From Synergistaceae bacterium (GTDB taxonomy: Bacteria > Synergistota > Synergistia > Synergistales > Aminobacteriaceae), in NCBI GenBank assembly GCA_017470485.1, contig JAFUYQ010000019.1, forward strand, positions 1-64,000: a stretch of 64,000 nucleotides of DNA, given 5' to 3'. Every line of letters begins with the position of its first letter. Position 1 is the stretch's first letter. A program made the translations under genes and the position numbers. Under the pieces are notes generated by a model. That model did no database searches, was not told where the DNA came from, and worked only from the letters and a program-made list of their open reading frames with translations. Shown here in pieces: positions 8,129 to 16,131 of the stretch.

Positions 8129-8326
8129 ATGTCAAGCTACTCAGGTATTAAAGAAGTAAAAGTCCTCAGTAACACCGATAAAGTCAACACATTGCTTGAT
8201 GACTGGTGGGAACTGCTTGAATTCTACAAAGGTGAGTACGGGATTCTATTCGTTCTCGGACGCAGTTTTGTGGAGTCGTCATTCGCGGAATTTGAGGACG
8301 ATTACCCATACGAAGGAACGGAGTGA
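8129..8326 (+). CDS. Hypothetical protein
   Basis: A 65-aa acidic protein with the segment DDWWELLEFYKGEYG. I do not recognise it. It lies 12 nt after the Cro-like gene in the same direction, with a weak ribosome site. Confidence 0.5.
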   Translation: MSSYSGIKEVKVLSNTDKVNTLLDDWWELLEFYKGEYGILFVLGRSFVESSFAEFEDDYPYEGTE

Positions 8327-8331
8327 TTCCC

Positions 8332-8730
8332 ATGACACACAACAAGACCGTTTTACTGACACGAATTAACTCACTCAGGAAAGGACTTGACGAACTTGTC
8401 GATCTTGTCATTGCAATTGAAGAACCTCAGCCGGAACAAACAACATCGCTTTTACCGCCTGAGTCCGATGCTTGGCTGACACCTAGACAGGTTTGCAAAC
8501 ACTTGAATATCGCTTACGCGACATTCTTTGAGTGGGTACGTACAGGCAAACTGCCGCTCGGACGTGAGTTTTCGTCAAAGTCAAAACGCTGGAGAATGTC
8601 TGACATCAGGCTATGGCAGGAGGAGAGGCAAAACAGCATTCTCCCAGTCAAAATCGTTGTATCGGAAGTTGCGAAGCGCAGAGGCCGTCCGCCAAAGGTT
8701 CGCAGAAAGGAGGATTTTTACAGTGTCTAA
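8332..8730 (+). CDS. AlpA/MerR-type HTH protein with AT-hook-like tail
   Basis: About 132 aa. A coiled N-terminus is followed by an excisionase-type winged HTH (WLTPRQVCKHLNIAYATFFEWV ... KRWRMSDIRLW) and a basic RRGRPPK AT-hook-like motif near the C-terminus. Such proteins bind DNA as regulators or directionality factors. ATG 8332 has GGAG 8 nt upstream. Confidence 0.7.
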   Translation: MTHNKTVLLTRINSLRKGLDELVDLVIAIEEPQPEQTTSLLPPESDAWLTPRQVCKHLNIAYATFFEWVRTGKLPLGREFSSKSKRWRMSDIRLWQEERQNSILPVKIVVSEVAKRRGRPPKVRRKEDFYSV

Positions 8731-8959
8731 AGCAAGGATTTTGAGCCATGAAGAACGACTTGCGATGACATGGAGAAATTCAAAGTTGTTGCAGGAGGTA
8801 CGGGAAGGGAAAAATCTACCGCCTCCTGTATCGGGATCAGAAGAATTCAACGAGAAGAATCTCAATGATGAAAAGCACTGCCCGTATTGCGGAACTGAAC
8901 TTAGGCATGTTGGAGGCTGTCTCGAATGTCCCAACAAGTGTTGGAGCAAGTGCGGTTAA
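8723..8959 (+). CDS. Small zinc-ribbon protein
   Basis: 78 aa, beginning at GTG 8723 with AAAGGAGGA about 8 nt upstream, overlapping the previous gene by 8 bp. The C-terminus has two cysteine pairs, CPYCG and CLECPNKC, giving a zinc ribbon. Function unknown; it belongs to the early operon. Confidence 0.6.
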   Translation: MSKARILSHEERLAMTWRNSKLLQEVREGKNLPPPVSGSEEFNEKNLNDEKHCPYCGTELRHVGGCLECPNKCWSKCG

Positions 8960-8987
8960 TCCGCTAGAAAATGAAAGGAGAAAAAAT

Positions 8988-9167
8988 ATGTCCAGAAAAA
9001 TTAAACGCCCCTCCCTGTTCAGGAGAGGCACAAACGTTCACAGACGGTATCACTTTGCGAGTAAGTCCGTCAGTGAACGTATGTATTCTACCAGAAACGG
9101 GGAGCAGAGCGCAACTCGTTACCCCTCCCCGTCTTACCTAACCGTCTCAAAAAGGCACGTATTGTAG
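8988..9167 (+). CDS. Small basic protein
   Basis: 59 aa, rich in Arg, Lys and Ser, no motif recognised. ATG 8988 follows AAAGGAG at a good distance, which is the main support for it being translated. Confidence 0.45.
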   Translation: MSRKIKRPSLFRRGTNVHRRYHFASKSVSERMYSTRNGEQSATRYPSPSYLTVSKRHVL

Positions 9168-9178
9168 GGGGTGTCAGC

Positions 9179-9508
9179 ATGAACAAAATCATGAATACAG
9201 CATGGGAATACCGCAGGAACAGTGAAGGAACATTCTCTGTTTTTCCGGCTGACTCCCTCACTGATGAAAGTTACGTGAAAACACTCATTGCTGAAGTTCT
9301 GACCGAAGGAATTGACGACCCTGAAGCAAACGCAAGACTAATTTCAGCAGCCCCCGAAATGTATAGGGCTCTTGAATGCATTATTCCAACAGTTACAGCC
9401 AATGAAGCATTAATGCTCACTCAGGGGCTGGACATTAAGGAAATCAACGAGATTATCAGCACTGTTGAGGCTCTCCTCGACAGGATTAGCGGAGAATTGG
9501 AGGCTTAA
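9179..9508 (+). CDS. Phage hypothetical protein
   Basis: 109 aa. It contains ANARLISAAPEMYRALE, a motif that recurs in small phage early proteins of unknown function. The same AAPEMYKA motif appears in the 71-aa protein at 10461. GGGGGTG precedes ATG 9179, and the gene ends 2 nt before the cytosine methyltransferase. Confidence 0.65.
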   Translation: MNKIMNTAWEYRRNSEGTFSVFPADSLTDESYVKTLIAEVLTEGIDDPEANARLISAAPEMYRALECIIPTVTANEALMLTQGLDIKEINEIISTVEALLDRISGELEA

Positions 9509-9510
9509 CT

Positions 9511-10266
9511 ATGAGGACTTGGCAGGGACTCTCTTTATTCTCTGGAATCGGCGGTCTGGATTTAGCTTTTGAATGGGCCGGCGGAATAGTCTCTGCTATG
9601 TGCGAAATTGAGCCGTACTGCAGGAACGTCTTGCGCAAACACTGGCCGGACGTTCCCTTATTTAATGATATTAGGAGGCTTAATGGTTCAGATGTCGGAG
9701 CAGTTGACATTATTTACGGAGGATTCCCATGTCAGCCCTTCAGCGTGGCTGGAGTTCAAAGGGGGAAAGACGACAGCCGTTACCTCTGGCCGGAGTTTTC
9801 GCGTATGGTCGCAGAGATTAAACCTCGTTGGATTGTCGCTGAAAACGTATCTGGCATTTTGCGTATCGCGGCTGACGATGTTTGCTCCGATCTGGAGCGT
9901 CAGGGCTACTCGGTCGGGATATGGGATTTTGAAGCTGCGGCTGTCGGCGCGAAACACAGAAGGGAAAGAGTATTCTTTGTGGCGCACTCCAATAGCTCAC
10001 GATTCAAAATCTCGAATGAACGTAGAGAAATCACAGCAACGCTATCAGAAAGGGCAGTTTCTCGGCTTGAGCGATCAGGTTGCCTGCCTAATGCCGACTC
10101 CTTTTGGGGCGGTGGCTGGTGGGAGTCTGAACCCGGAGTGGATAGAGTGGCTTATGGGCTTCCCCATCGGGTGGACAGACTTAGAGCCTTAGGAAATGCG
10201 GTTGTGCCTCAGCAGGCTTACCCGATTTTCAAGGCAATTATTGACGCTGATGAATCAGAAGTTTAA
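9511..10266 (+). CDS. DNA (cytosine-5) methyltransferase
   Basis: 251 aa, short but with the key motifs in order: I LFSGIGGLDLAFEWAG, IV GGFPCQPFS with the catalytic Cys, VI AENVSG, VIII KHRRERVFFVAHS, and X RALGNAVVPQ. The target recognition stretch between VIII and X is very short. Phage enzymes of this kind protect phage DNA from host nucleases. GGAGG precedes ATG 9511. A 169-codon ORF in another frame lies wholly inside this gene. Confidence 0.9.
   Translation: MRTWQGLSLFSGIGGLDLAFEWAGGIVSAMCEIEPYCRNVLRKHWPDVPLFNDIRRLNGSDVGAVDIIYGGFPCQPFSVAGVQRGKDDSRYLWPEFSRMVAEIKPRWIVAENVSGILRIAADDVCSDLERQGYSVGIWDFEAAAVGAKHRRERVFFVAHSNSSRFKISNERREITATLSERAVSRLERSGCLPNADSFWGGGWWESEPGVDRVAYGLPHRVDRLRALGNAVVPQQAYPIFKAIIDADESEV
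9683..10192 (+). CDS. Nested out-of-frame ORF inside the cytosine methyltransferase gene
   Basis: A 169-codon ORF in the +1 frame relative to the methyltransferase. AGGAGG (9673-9678) lies 4 nt before ATG 9683 and 13 nt before a second in-frame ATG at 9692; in the host frame that same AGGAGG is two rare Arg codons. The product begins MSEQLTLFTEDSHVSPSAW and ends GSLNPEWIEWLMGFPIGWT. From memory, proteins with QLTLFPEDSPAS and NPEWVEWLMGFPIGWT motifs are common hypothetical proteins in phages and are also found as separate genes. The C-terminal WLMGFPIGWTDLEP is the other frame of EPGVDRVAYGLPHRVDRLRA in the methyltransferase. Whether it is translated is unproven. Confidence 0.5.
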   Translation: MVQMSEQLTLFTEDSHVSPSAWLEFKGGKTTAVTSGRSFRVWSQRLNLVGLSLKTYLAFCVSRLTMFAPIWSVRATRSGYGILKLRLSARNTEGKEYSLWRTPIAHDSKSRMNVEKSQQRYQKGQFLGLSDQVACLMPTPFGAVAGGSLNPEWIEWLMGFPIGWTDLEP

Positions 10267-10480
10267 CCGCCGGTTTAATTCAAGGCGGAAATCTATAGAA
10301 CGCTGGTACGCCATTGTTAGCAAATTCGCAGAGTTCGAGAGCATCGTTACTTTTTATGACGGGGCTTCGCCAGATGAAATCAGAACTCTCAGGGCAATTC
10401 ATAAAAAACTCTACGACTGCTGTATCACTGCAAAAAAATTTTTGAAGGAGGCTGAAGATATTGCAGGGATTTTTCGCTAA
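10250..10480 (+). CDS. Hypothetical protein
   Basis: 76 aa, overlapping the methyltransferase end by 17 bp. Basic N-terminus, then a helical C-terminal half (DEIRTLRAIHKKLYDCC). Not recognised. The start is uncertain; ATG 10250 has only a weak ribosome site. Confidence 0.45.
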   Translation: MNQKFNRRFNSRRKSIERWYAIVSKFAEFESIVTFYDGASPDEIRTLRAIHKKLYDCCITAKKFLKEAEDIAGIFR

Positions 10481-10676
10481 ACAAACAAAAACTGAAAGGC
10501 TTAGAGCCGCTGCGCCGGAGATGTACAAAGCGATAAGACTATTGCTGACATATGCCTATATAACAAAACACGAGCATGAAGAAGTTTCATATGGCCTCCT
10601 TGTCCAGAAGGAAATTGATTTCGCTGAGGCTCTATTAGCTCAAATTGACGGAAAGGGAGAATATTATGACCGATAG
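10461..10676 (+). CDS. Small phage protein with AAPEMYKA motif
   Basis: 71 aa starting at TTG 10461 with AAGGAGG 9 nt upstream. It shares the RAAAPEMYKAI motif with the 109-aa protein at 9179. Function unknown. Confidence 0.55.
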   Translation: MQGFFAKQTKTERLRAAAPEMYKAIRLLLTYAYITKHEHEEVSYGLLVQKEIDFAEALLAQIDGKGEYYDR

Positions 10677-10995
10677 GCAAATTTTCGACTCTTGGTACAC
10701 GATAGCAGACAATATATCTCTTGCTCTTAATTCTGTGAATGTGTTGAGCATGAACACTCAAGAGCAAAAACGTTGCCAGCTCATATCTGACCATCTTCTT
10801 GAAGCGTTCAAGCTATCTAAGGAGGCTTATATGGCTTATAGAGATGGAGCAAAAATGACGCTTGATGAGGCGATACAGCACGCCCTTGATGTTGCTAAAA
10901 AATCCTGTGGTCATTGCGCTGTAATGCACAGTCAGTTAGCTGCCTGGCTGATGGAGTTAAAAACCTTCAGGAAAGAGGAGGCTAACCATGACTGA
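10666..10995 (+). CDS. Phage hypothetical protein
   Basis: 109 aa from ATG 10666, which follows GGGAG. The C-terminus (LDEAIQHALDVAKKSCGHC ... QLAAWLMELKTF) is a pattern seen in small phage proteins encoded next to Lar-like zinc ribbons. The end of this gene is the source of a relic at 15422-15475, where QLAGWLSELK is still readable. Confidence 0.6.
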   Translation: MTDRQIFDSWYTIADNISLALNSVNVLSMNTQEQKRCQLISDHLLEAFKLSKEAYMAYRDGAKMTLDEAIQHALDVAKKSCGHCAVMHSQLAAWLMELKTFRKEEANHD

Positions 10996-11236
10996 AAAAC
11001 TGAAGCCCTGTCCGTTTTGCGGCAGTAAACTTGTCAGCTATTCGCGTGGCAATATCCGTGCGCCCTTTCTTTTCTTCAAGTGCGGCAATTTTGATTGTGG
11101 GGCTGTCGTTAGCTTTGATAACGATGTCTGCAATATATTCCCGGAAAAAGCCATAGATAAGTGGAACATGAGACCTTCTAAAAATGAGGAAATTTTCGGA
11201 AAGGATCTTAACAATACAGAGGAGGCTCGACGATGA
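10988..11236 (+). CDS. Lar-family zinc-ribbon protein (restriction alleviation-like)
   Basis: 82 aa with LKPCPFCGSKL and a second CGNFDCG pair, the Lar-type zinc ribbon (PF14354), ending with the usual AIDKWNMR helix. Rac-prophage Lar moderates type I restriction; function in most homologs is untested. Overlaps the previous gene by 8 bp; ATG follows GAGGAGG. It is one of four related units in this prophage. Confidence 0.75.
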   Translation: MTEKLKPCPFCGSKLVSYSRGNIRAPFLFFKCGNFDCGAVVSFDNDVCNIFPEKAIDKWNMRPSKNEEIFGKDLNNTEEARR

Positions 11237-11556
11237 TTAACCAGAAAGTTACAGGACTGAGGTACAGCAAGGATAACTGGTTCACCTGCATCGACACTGT
11301 TGTACTTACAGACAAATATTTATCCACAAACGCAAAAAATGTCTTTTTTGCGCTGTGTATGCTCGCAGGCTTCGGCTACCGCTCATGCTCTCCAAGCACT
11401 GAGCAAGTCGCAGATATTACCTGCAATTCCGTTAACAAAGTGCTTTGGCTCTACCAAGAGCTGGAAAACAGAGGTCTCATTGTCCGTGAAGGAGATACCA
11501 TTCACCTCATCGGATACAATGCACCATGCTACAACGAGGACGAGGAGGGCGCATGA
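11233..11556 (+). CDS. Winged-HTH replication-type protein, short paralog
   Basis: 107 aa. It matches the N-terminal domain of the next gene: LSTNAKNVFFALCMLAG, CSPSTEQVADITCNSVNKV, ELENRGLIV, and both end this domain with GYNAPCY. This is the helix-turn-helix of phage replication initiators, but here without the C-terminal part. Overlaps neighbours by 4 and 1 bp, so coupled. Confidence 0.65.
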   Translation: MINQKVTGLRYSKDNWFTCIDTVVLTDKYLSTNAKNVFFALCMLAGFGYRSCSPSTEQVADITCNSVNKVLWLYQELENRGLIVREGDTIHLIGYNAPCYNEDEEGA

Positions 11557-12524
11557 TGACTAATATATCTAACAAACCTAACAAACAGAGTTACTGGTTC
11601 TCGAAAGTTGACGTTGCTGTGGTCAGGGATAAAACATTACCTCCAATGGTCAAGTATATTTTCGCGGTATTGTGTACGTTTGCTGACAAGGATACACGCG
11701 GATGCTGGCCAAGCAACGAAAAAGTTGCCGATGCCGCAGGGGGCTCTGTACGTACTGTGATACGGGCATACAAAGAGCTGGAAGAAAGAGGAGTTATTAT
11801 CCGTGCAAAATGTTTCGCAAAAAATCAGCAAACAACATCGTACACGCTGATAGTAGGGTATAACGCCCCATGTTATAGGGGTGTCTCAGATGACACGGTG
11901 GGGGTGACACAAGTGTCATACAGAACAAGAATCAATGAACTAGATATAAAAGATTCCCTTACGGGGGAAGCCAATCTCCCCAACTCAGTAAAAATACTCA
12001 ACGTACCCGGAAACTCAGAAGCATTCCCCCCAGAATCTGAGCCTAAAAACGCAGAAAACGCATGGGAGAATCCTCAACCCTCCTCAATCAAGCCAGAGGA
12101 TTCATGCACGCCAGATGATGCCCCAGACATCATGCGCCCTACAGCACGTTATTTCTTGTCCTGTACAGGGAAAACAACACTCTCAGAGGACGATATTTCG
12201 GCCTTACAGGAACTTTCTGTAAGACACTACCCAACACGTGTGCAGAAAGAAATTGACAAGGTCTGCGAACGTTTCCGGCGGAAAGGAGATAGTCTCGAAA
12301 CGCTGACACTCTGCTACATAGCATCAGCACTGCGCTACCAGAAAACTTGGGGCAGGAAAGGCCGGCGCAAAAAGGATACTGCCTCAGTCTCACAAGTGCC
12401 GAAGGAGGTAATGGCTCGCTATGACGAGGTAATAGCAAGTCAGAATCAGCCTGACTCGGAATTTGACCAAGAAAAAGCGAATGCTGAAATCGAGCGGAAA
12501 ATGCAGGAATGGGGGCTGGTGTGA
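11556..12524 (+). CDS. Phage replication protein with N-terminal winged HTH
   Basis: About 322 aa. N-terminal HTH (residues about 20-90: KYIFAVLCTFADKDTRGCWP, VRTVIRAYKELEERGVIIR), a low-complexity Pro/Glu/Asn linker, then a C-terminal helical domain. Directly upstream of helicase loader and helicase genes, so it is likely the origin-binding initiator, by position. ATG 11556 lies 7 nt after AGGAGG; ATG 11553 is an alternative. Confidence 0.7.
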   Translation: MTNISNKPNKQSYWFSKVDVAVVRDKTLPPMVKYIFAVLCTFADKDTRGCWPSNEKVADAAGGSVRTVIRAYKELEERGVIIRAKCFAKNQQTTSYTLIVGYNAPCYRGVSDDTVGVTQVSYRTRINELDIKDSLTGEANLPNSVKILNVPGNSEAFPPESEPKNAENAWENPQPSSIKPEDSCTPDDAPDIMRPTARYFLSCTGKTTLSEDDISALQELSVRHYPTRVQKEIDKVCERFRRKGDSLETLTLCYIASALRYQKTWGRKGRRKKDTASVSQVPKEVMARYDEVIASQNQPDSEFDQEKANAEIERKMQEWGLV

Positions 12525-13501
12525 TGGCGGTGAAGATTTCGCAAGTCATGCAATCGGCAGGATTGTCTGAACTCTGGGCTTTGCCTGATTGGAAAGCACG
12601 CCTGGAAGCTCATAAATCCAGAGAGGACGCGGAAGCATTGTCCTATCTTCGAGCGAAATTTCCCGAAGTCGAAGAAAAAGCATTCTTCATGAGCTGTACG
12701 GGCGAGGAAAGCAGGCACGTGATAGAAGCCTCATCAGTGTGCAAGGCGGCACAGATTGAGCGAGCCTGCGCCGTATGCAAAGGCAAATGCACACTTTCCG
12801 AACGTCGGGGAAAGCCTGTAGTCAGCATTCAGGAAACTTCCAGAGGTGTTAAGTATCTCAGCATCGGGTGGACGTGCGGAATCCCATGCAGGTACGGTAC
12901 AGGCGTAACAGATGAGGCAGACTTTGAGCAATTGTTCATGCGAAGCGGTATACCGCCCATGCACCGTGAATATACATTCGCGAATTACAAGGCCGGCAAT
13001 ACCGAACTGACGAACGCTAAGACCAGTGCGATGAAAGCCGCATCGGACGGTACGAACCTAATACTTGCAGGACTATGGGGGACAGGAAAAACACATCTAG
13101 CAACAGCGGTGGCAATAAACGCAATAAAGAACGGCAGGCAGTCAGTATTCCGTCTTGTGAGCGAGTTATGCGATGAACTCCGAGAGGCAAATTTTAACGG
13201 GGATTATTACGGCCTCATGAGGCTGTTCAAGAATGCACCATGCCTTGTGCTTGATGATTTAGGCAAAGAGCGGATCACAGAGGCAGGACGCGAATACCTG
13301 TACCAGATAATCGATTACCGTTACCGCTATGGTAAGCAGACGTTAATCACGACTAATGCTAAAAGCATAGACGAGCTTTCTGCGTGGGGTAATCCCGAAT
13401 ACGTAATGCCGATGGTATCACGTGTGCTGGAACGCGGAAAATGGGTAACGTTGAACAACTCTAAGGACTACCGTCTGAAACGGGGAGGGGAACAGAAATG
13501 A
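12524..13501 (+). CDS. DnaC-like helicase loader (AAA+ ATPase)
   Basis: About 325 aa. N-terminal region with cysteine clusters (CAVCKGKC, CGIPC) suggesting a zinc-binding domain, then an AAA+ core: Walker A GLWGTGKTH, Walker B CLVLDDLG, and a sensor TTNA. Loads the DnaB helicase next door onto the phage origin. Start at ATG 12524 overlaps the previous stop; the end overlaps dnaB as ATGA. Confidence 0.9.
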   Translation: MAVKISQVMQSAGLSELWALPDWKARLEAHKSREDAEALSYLRAKFPEVEEKAFFMSCTGEESRHVIEASSVCKAAQIERACAVCKGKCTLSERRGKPVVSIQETSRGVKYLSIGWTCGIPCRYGTGVTDEADFEQLFMRSGIPPMHREYTFANYKAGNTELTNAKTSAMKAASDGTNLILAGLWGTGKTHLATAVAINAIKNGRQSVFRLVSELCDELREANFNGDYYGLMRLFKNAPCLVLDDLGKERITEAGREYLYQIIDYRYRYGKQTLITTNAKSIDELSAWGNPEYVMPMVSRVLERGKWVTLNNSKDYRLKRGGEQK

Positions 13502-14847
13502 GGATAGAGTTTGACCTATCAATACCGAATAATCAGGAGGCAGAACGAGCGGTATTAGGCGCGTGCCTAGTGTCGAAAGAAGCCCTTGAAAGTGTGCTTG
13601 AAACGCTGAAAACGGAAGATTTCTACGATGTCTACGGCAGAAAACTCTTTGAGGTCATGTCTGCGATGTACTCAGCCGGAAAGCCAGTGGATTTCGTTAC
13701 GATTCAGACAGAATTGACAGCACGGGGAATATTCAGCGAAATGGGAGGCCAGCCGTTTTTGGCGCAGCTTGCCGCTAACGTTACGACAACCTCAAACGTT
13801 TTATACCATGCGGAAATCGTGAAGGAAACCGCACTGCGCAGACGGTTAATCGAGGGCGGAAGGGAAATAGCGGAAACAGCCGTGAGGTTTGAACTGGACA
13901 GTGCCGGAATGGTGAGCGAAGCGGAGAAAATAATCCTGAAAGCCTCCCAGAACCTTGCAACGTCCCAGATCACTTCCGCGAAGGAGTTGTCAGCTTCAGT
14001 AATGCGTGCTATCGAGAACATCTGTAAAACAGGCGACCCAAAATTCTCAGGATATTCATCAGGTTTCAGCGACTTGGACAGAATAATCATGGGATTTCAG
14101 CCCGGAAGCCTGAACGTAATAGCAGCGCGTCCATCTATGGGAAAAACTGCTTTAGCCTTAAACATAGCGCAGTTCGGAGGGGAACAGGAAAAAAATCCGT
14201 GTGCTTTAATTTTCAGCTTAGAGATGTCATCAGAGCAGTTAATGATGAGAATGTTATCAGCGAAATCTGAGGTAAAGATTTCCGACATGACCACTGGGAC
14301 ACTAAGTGAAGATGAAATTATCAGCCTTAAGGAAACAGCGGAATTTATGAGAGAACGAAACATATACATACTGGACAGCTCCGAGTTAAGCGCGATAGAT
14401 TTCAGGACGAAATGCCGCAGATTCAAGACACGCCACCCCGAACTTGAATTAATCGTAGTGGACTACCTGCAGCTAATGCACGCCGATCGAAAACGCAGTG
14501 ACAACCGTCAGCAGGAGACAGCCGATATATCAAGAATGCTGAAAGCAGTAGCTGTGGAACTTGAATGCCCTGTGATCGCTCTGTCGCAGTTATCAAGGGA
14601 AGTGGAACGCAGGGTAGAGAAAAAACCCCAGCTGTCAGACTTAAGGGACTCAGGAGCGATAGAGCAGGACGCAGACACGGTGATATTGCTTTACCGCGAG
14701 GACTACTATGATGAAGAGAGGCTTTATCCGAGCCTTGACAGTAAGGCTGAATTGCGTGTAGCGAAGAATCGCAACGGCCGGACAGGTGTATGTAGTCTAA
14801 CATTCCAGCGAGAATATACAAGGTTTGTGAACTATGCGAAGGACTAA
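13498..14847 (+). CDS. dnaB: Replicative DNA helicase DnaB
   Basis: 449 aa, normal length. N-terminal DnaB domain (NNQEAERAVLGACLV), then RecA-like motor with Walker A ARPSMGKTAL, Walker B-like VVDYLQLM, and the arginine-finger region SDLRDSGAIEQDADTV. It unwinds phage DNA during replication, with the loader gene just upstream overlapping by 4 bp. Confidence 0.95.
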   Translation: MRIEFDLSIPNNQEAERAVLGACLVSKEALESVLETLKTEDFYDVYGRKLFEVMSAMYSAGKPVDFVTIQTELTARGIFSEMGGQPFLAQLAANVTTTSNVLYHAEIVKETALRRRLIEGGREIAETAVRFELDSAGMVSEAEKIILKASQNLATSQITSAKELSASVMRAIENICKTGDPKFSGYSSGFSDLDRIIMGFQPGSLNVIAARPSMGKTALALNIAQFGGEQEKNPCALIFSLEMSSEQLMMRMLSAKSEVKISDMTTGTLSEDEIISLKETAEFMRERNIYILDSSELSAIDFRTKCRRFKTRHPELELIVVDYLQLMHADRKRSDNRQQETADISRMLKAVAVELECPVIALSQLSREVERRVEKKPQLSDLRDSGAIEQDADTVILLYREDYYDEERLYPSLDSKAELRVAKNRNGRTGVCSLTFQREYTRFVNYAKD

Positions 14848-15022
14848 CGCAACTTATGTTGGCGATGGATTTTTCTTGCCCCGCAATGGCGCAAACTCCT
14901 TTGCGGGACTTGGTTATTTGCAAGATTATGGCTGTTATGTAAGTGAGAATCTAAAGGAATGTGAGGAAGCGTTAAGAAAGAGTTGTTGCACAAGCATTTT
15001 GTGCCACCTTTTGACAAACTGA
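14834..15022 (+). CDS. Possible small protein
   Basis: 62 aa, overlapping the helicase end by 14 bp, Gly- and Cys-containing, no motif recognised and only a weak ribosome site. The region has the right spacing for a coupled gene, but it could be chance. Confidence 0.3.
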   Translation: MRRTNATYVGDGFFLPRNGANSFAGLGYLQDYGCYVSENLKECEEALRKSCCTSILCHLLTN

Positions 15023-15035
15023 AAGGAAGGTCATT

Positions 15036-15296
15036 ATGATAGCACTGATGGATACATGCCCCTTTTGCGGTAGTCGGGTTGCTTTTACATACGTATCGAG
15101 GTTTACAGGGAATGCATTTGATGGTTATACGGTACGTTGCAGTAATCCCTTGTGTACTGGACATAGTATGGCTACAGTATACGATACCTACGCAGACGCT
15201 CTCACAGCGTGGTGCGCGATGTCTCAGACACCACAACAAAATAAGATATCTGATTGGAATGCTGTCGTAGAAGCTCTCAGGGAGGTACACCAATGA
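15036..15296 (+). CDS. Lar-like zinc-ribbon protein, second copy
   Basis: 86 aa: MDTCPFCGSRV, then RCSNPLCTGH, a zinc ribbon like the one at 10988 but diverged, followed by the ADALTAWCAM helix. ATG 15036 follows AAAGGAAGG. A degraded duplicate of this gene follows at 15480. Confidence 0.65.
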   Translation: MIALMDTCPFCGSRVAFTYVSRFTGNAFDGYTVRCSNPLCTGHSMATVYDTYADALTAWCAMSQTPQQNKISDWNAVVEALREVHQ

Positions 15297-15479
15297 GTGA
15301 GTTCTCAGAAGGGAAATGGTACTGGTATATAGATACAGCAGGGAGGGAACTGCGATGAGTGAACGGATACTACATACGCTTGACTATGCACCAGAACGAG
15401 ACCGTATGGAACGCATGAGGAACGCCGCCAGTTAGCTGGCTGGCTGAGTGAATTGAAAAACTCTCAAGGAGGCTAACTT
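15297..15479 (+). other. Relic stretch between Lar-like copies
   Basis: Two tiny overlapping ORFs begin at ATG 15294 (21 codons) and ATG 15356 (26 codons). From 15422 the sequence resembles the end of the 10666 gene and its ribosome site (QLAGWLSELK, then AAGGAGGCTAACTTATG). It looks like a shrunken copy of the 10666-11236 gene pair rather than new genes. Confidence 0.4.
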
Positions 15480-15765
15480 ATGATAGAAATGATGGATACA
15501 TGCCCACTTTGCGGTAGTCAGATTGTTTTTACACGCGTATCGAAGTCTACCGGAAGTGCATTTGATGGCTATATAGTACATTGCAGTAATCCTCAGTGTA
15601 GTGGACATAGTATGGCTACAGGGTGCGATTCCTAAATAAACCCTCTCTTTTGGCGGCGCATTAGGGGGCATGAACCACAACGAGGCGAGTTACCTTATGG
15701 GAATTGGACTGAGTTACCTGATTGGACTGATACTAATGTAGAAGCACTCAGGGGGTATACCATAA
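15480..15765 (+). pseudogene. Decayed Lar-like copy
   Basis: ATG 15480 opens 51 codons (MDTCPLCGSQ ... HCSNPQCSGHSMAT) that match the gene at 15036 almost residue for residue, then TAA at 15633. Beyond the stop the DNA still resembles the 3' part of the intact copy (CTGATTGGACTGA and GTAGAAGCACTCAGGG correspond to 15247-15285). Both cysteine pairs survive, so a short zinc ribbon may still be made. Confidence 0.55.
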
Positions 15766-15812
15766 CGGAGAGAATCAGAAAAGCTATACATGGCTAGAAC
15801 GGGAGGACAAAA

Positions 15813-16073
15813 ATGGCAGACAAAATCCTTGAACCAGATACGAGTCTAACAGAAAGCGAGCGTATTATGGCGTTAACAAAGTTACTGAAGCCGTGTCCTT
15901 GCTGCGGCGGAGCAGCGCATGTTCGCACACCATCGTTCGGCTGGATAGGCGAAATTGGAAAATTTTCAATCGTATGCAGTAATAGTGATTGGTGTGGTTT
16001 TGGGACAAGCGAACACGATGAGCTTTTATACGCAGTCGAAGAATGGAACAGAAGAACTGATTATCAGCTATAA
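15813..16073 (+). CDS. Lar-like zinc-ribbon protein, fourth unit
   Basis: 86 aa with LKPCPCCGGAAHV and CSNSDWCGFGTS, then AVEEWNRR, the canonical Lar end. The N-terminus has an extra 25 residues. ATG 15813 follows GGGAGG. Confidence 0.7.
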   Translation: MADKILEPDTSLTESERIMALTKLLKPCPCCGGAAHVRTPSFGWIGEIGKFSIVCSNSDWCGFGTSEHDELLYAVEEWNRRTDYQL

Positions 16074-16131
16074 GTTACGTCTGCTGTCGCAGAGGCAGCA
16101 GACATTTTCAGATATTTACGGAGGTTGAAAA

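Noticed and set aside
14844..15293. 149-codon minus-strand ORF opposite the Lar-like gene
   Set aside because: It mirrors the zinc-ribbon gene and helicase end, lacks a ribosome site and has no recognisable motif; treated as a shadow.
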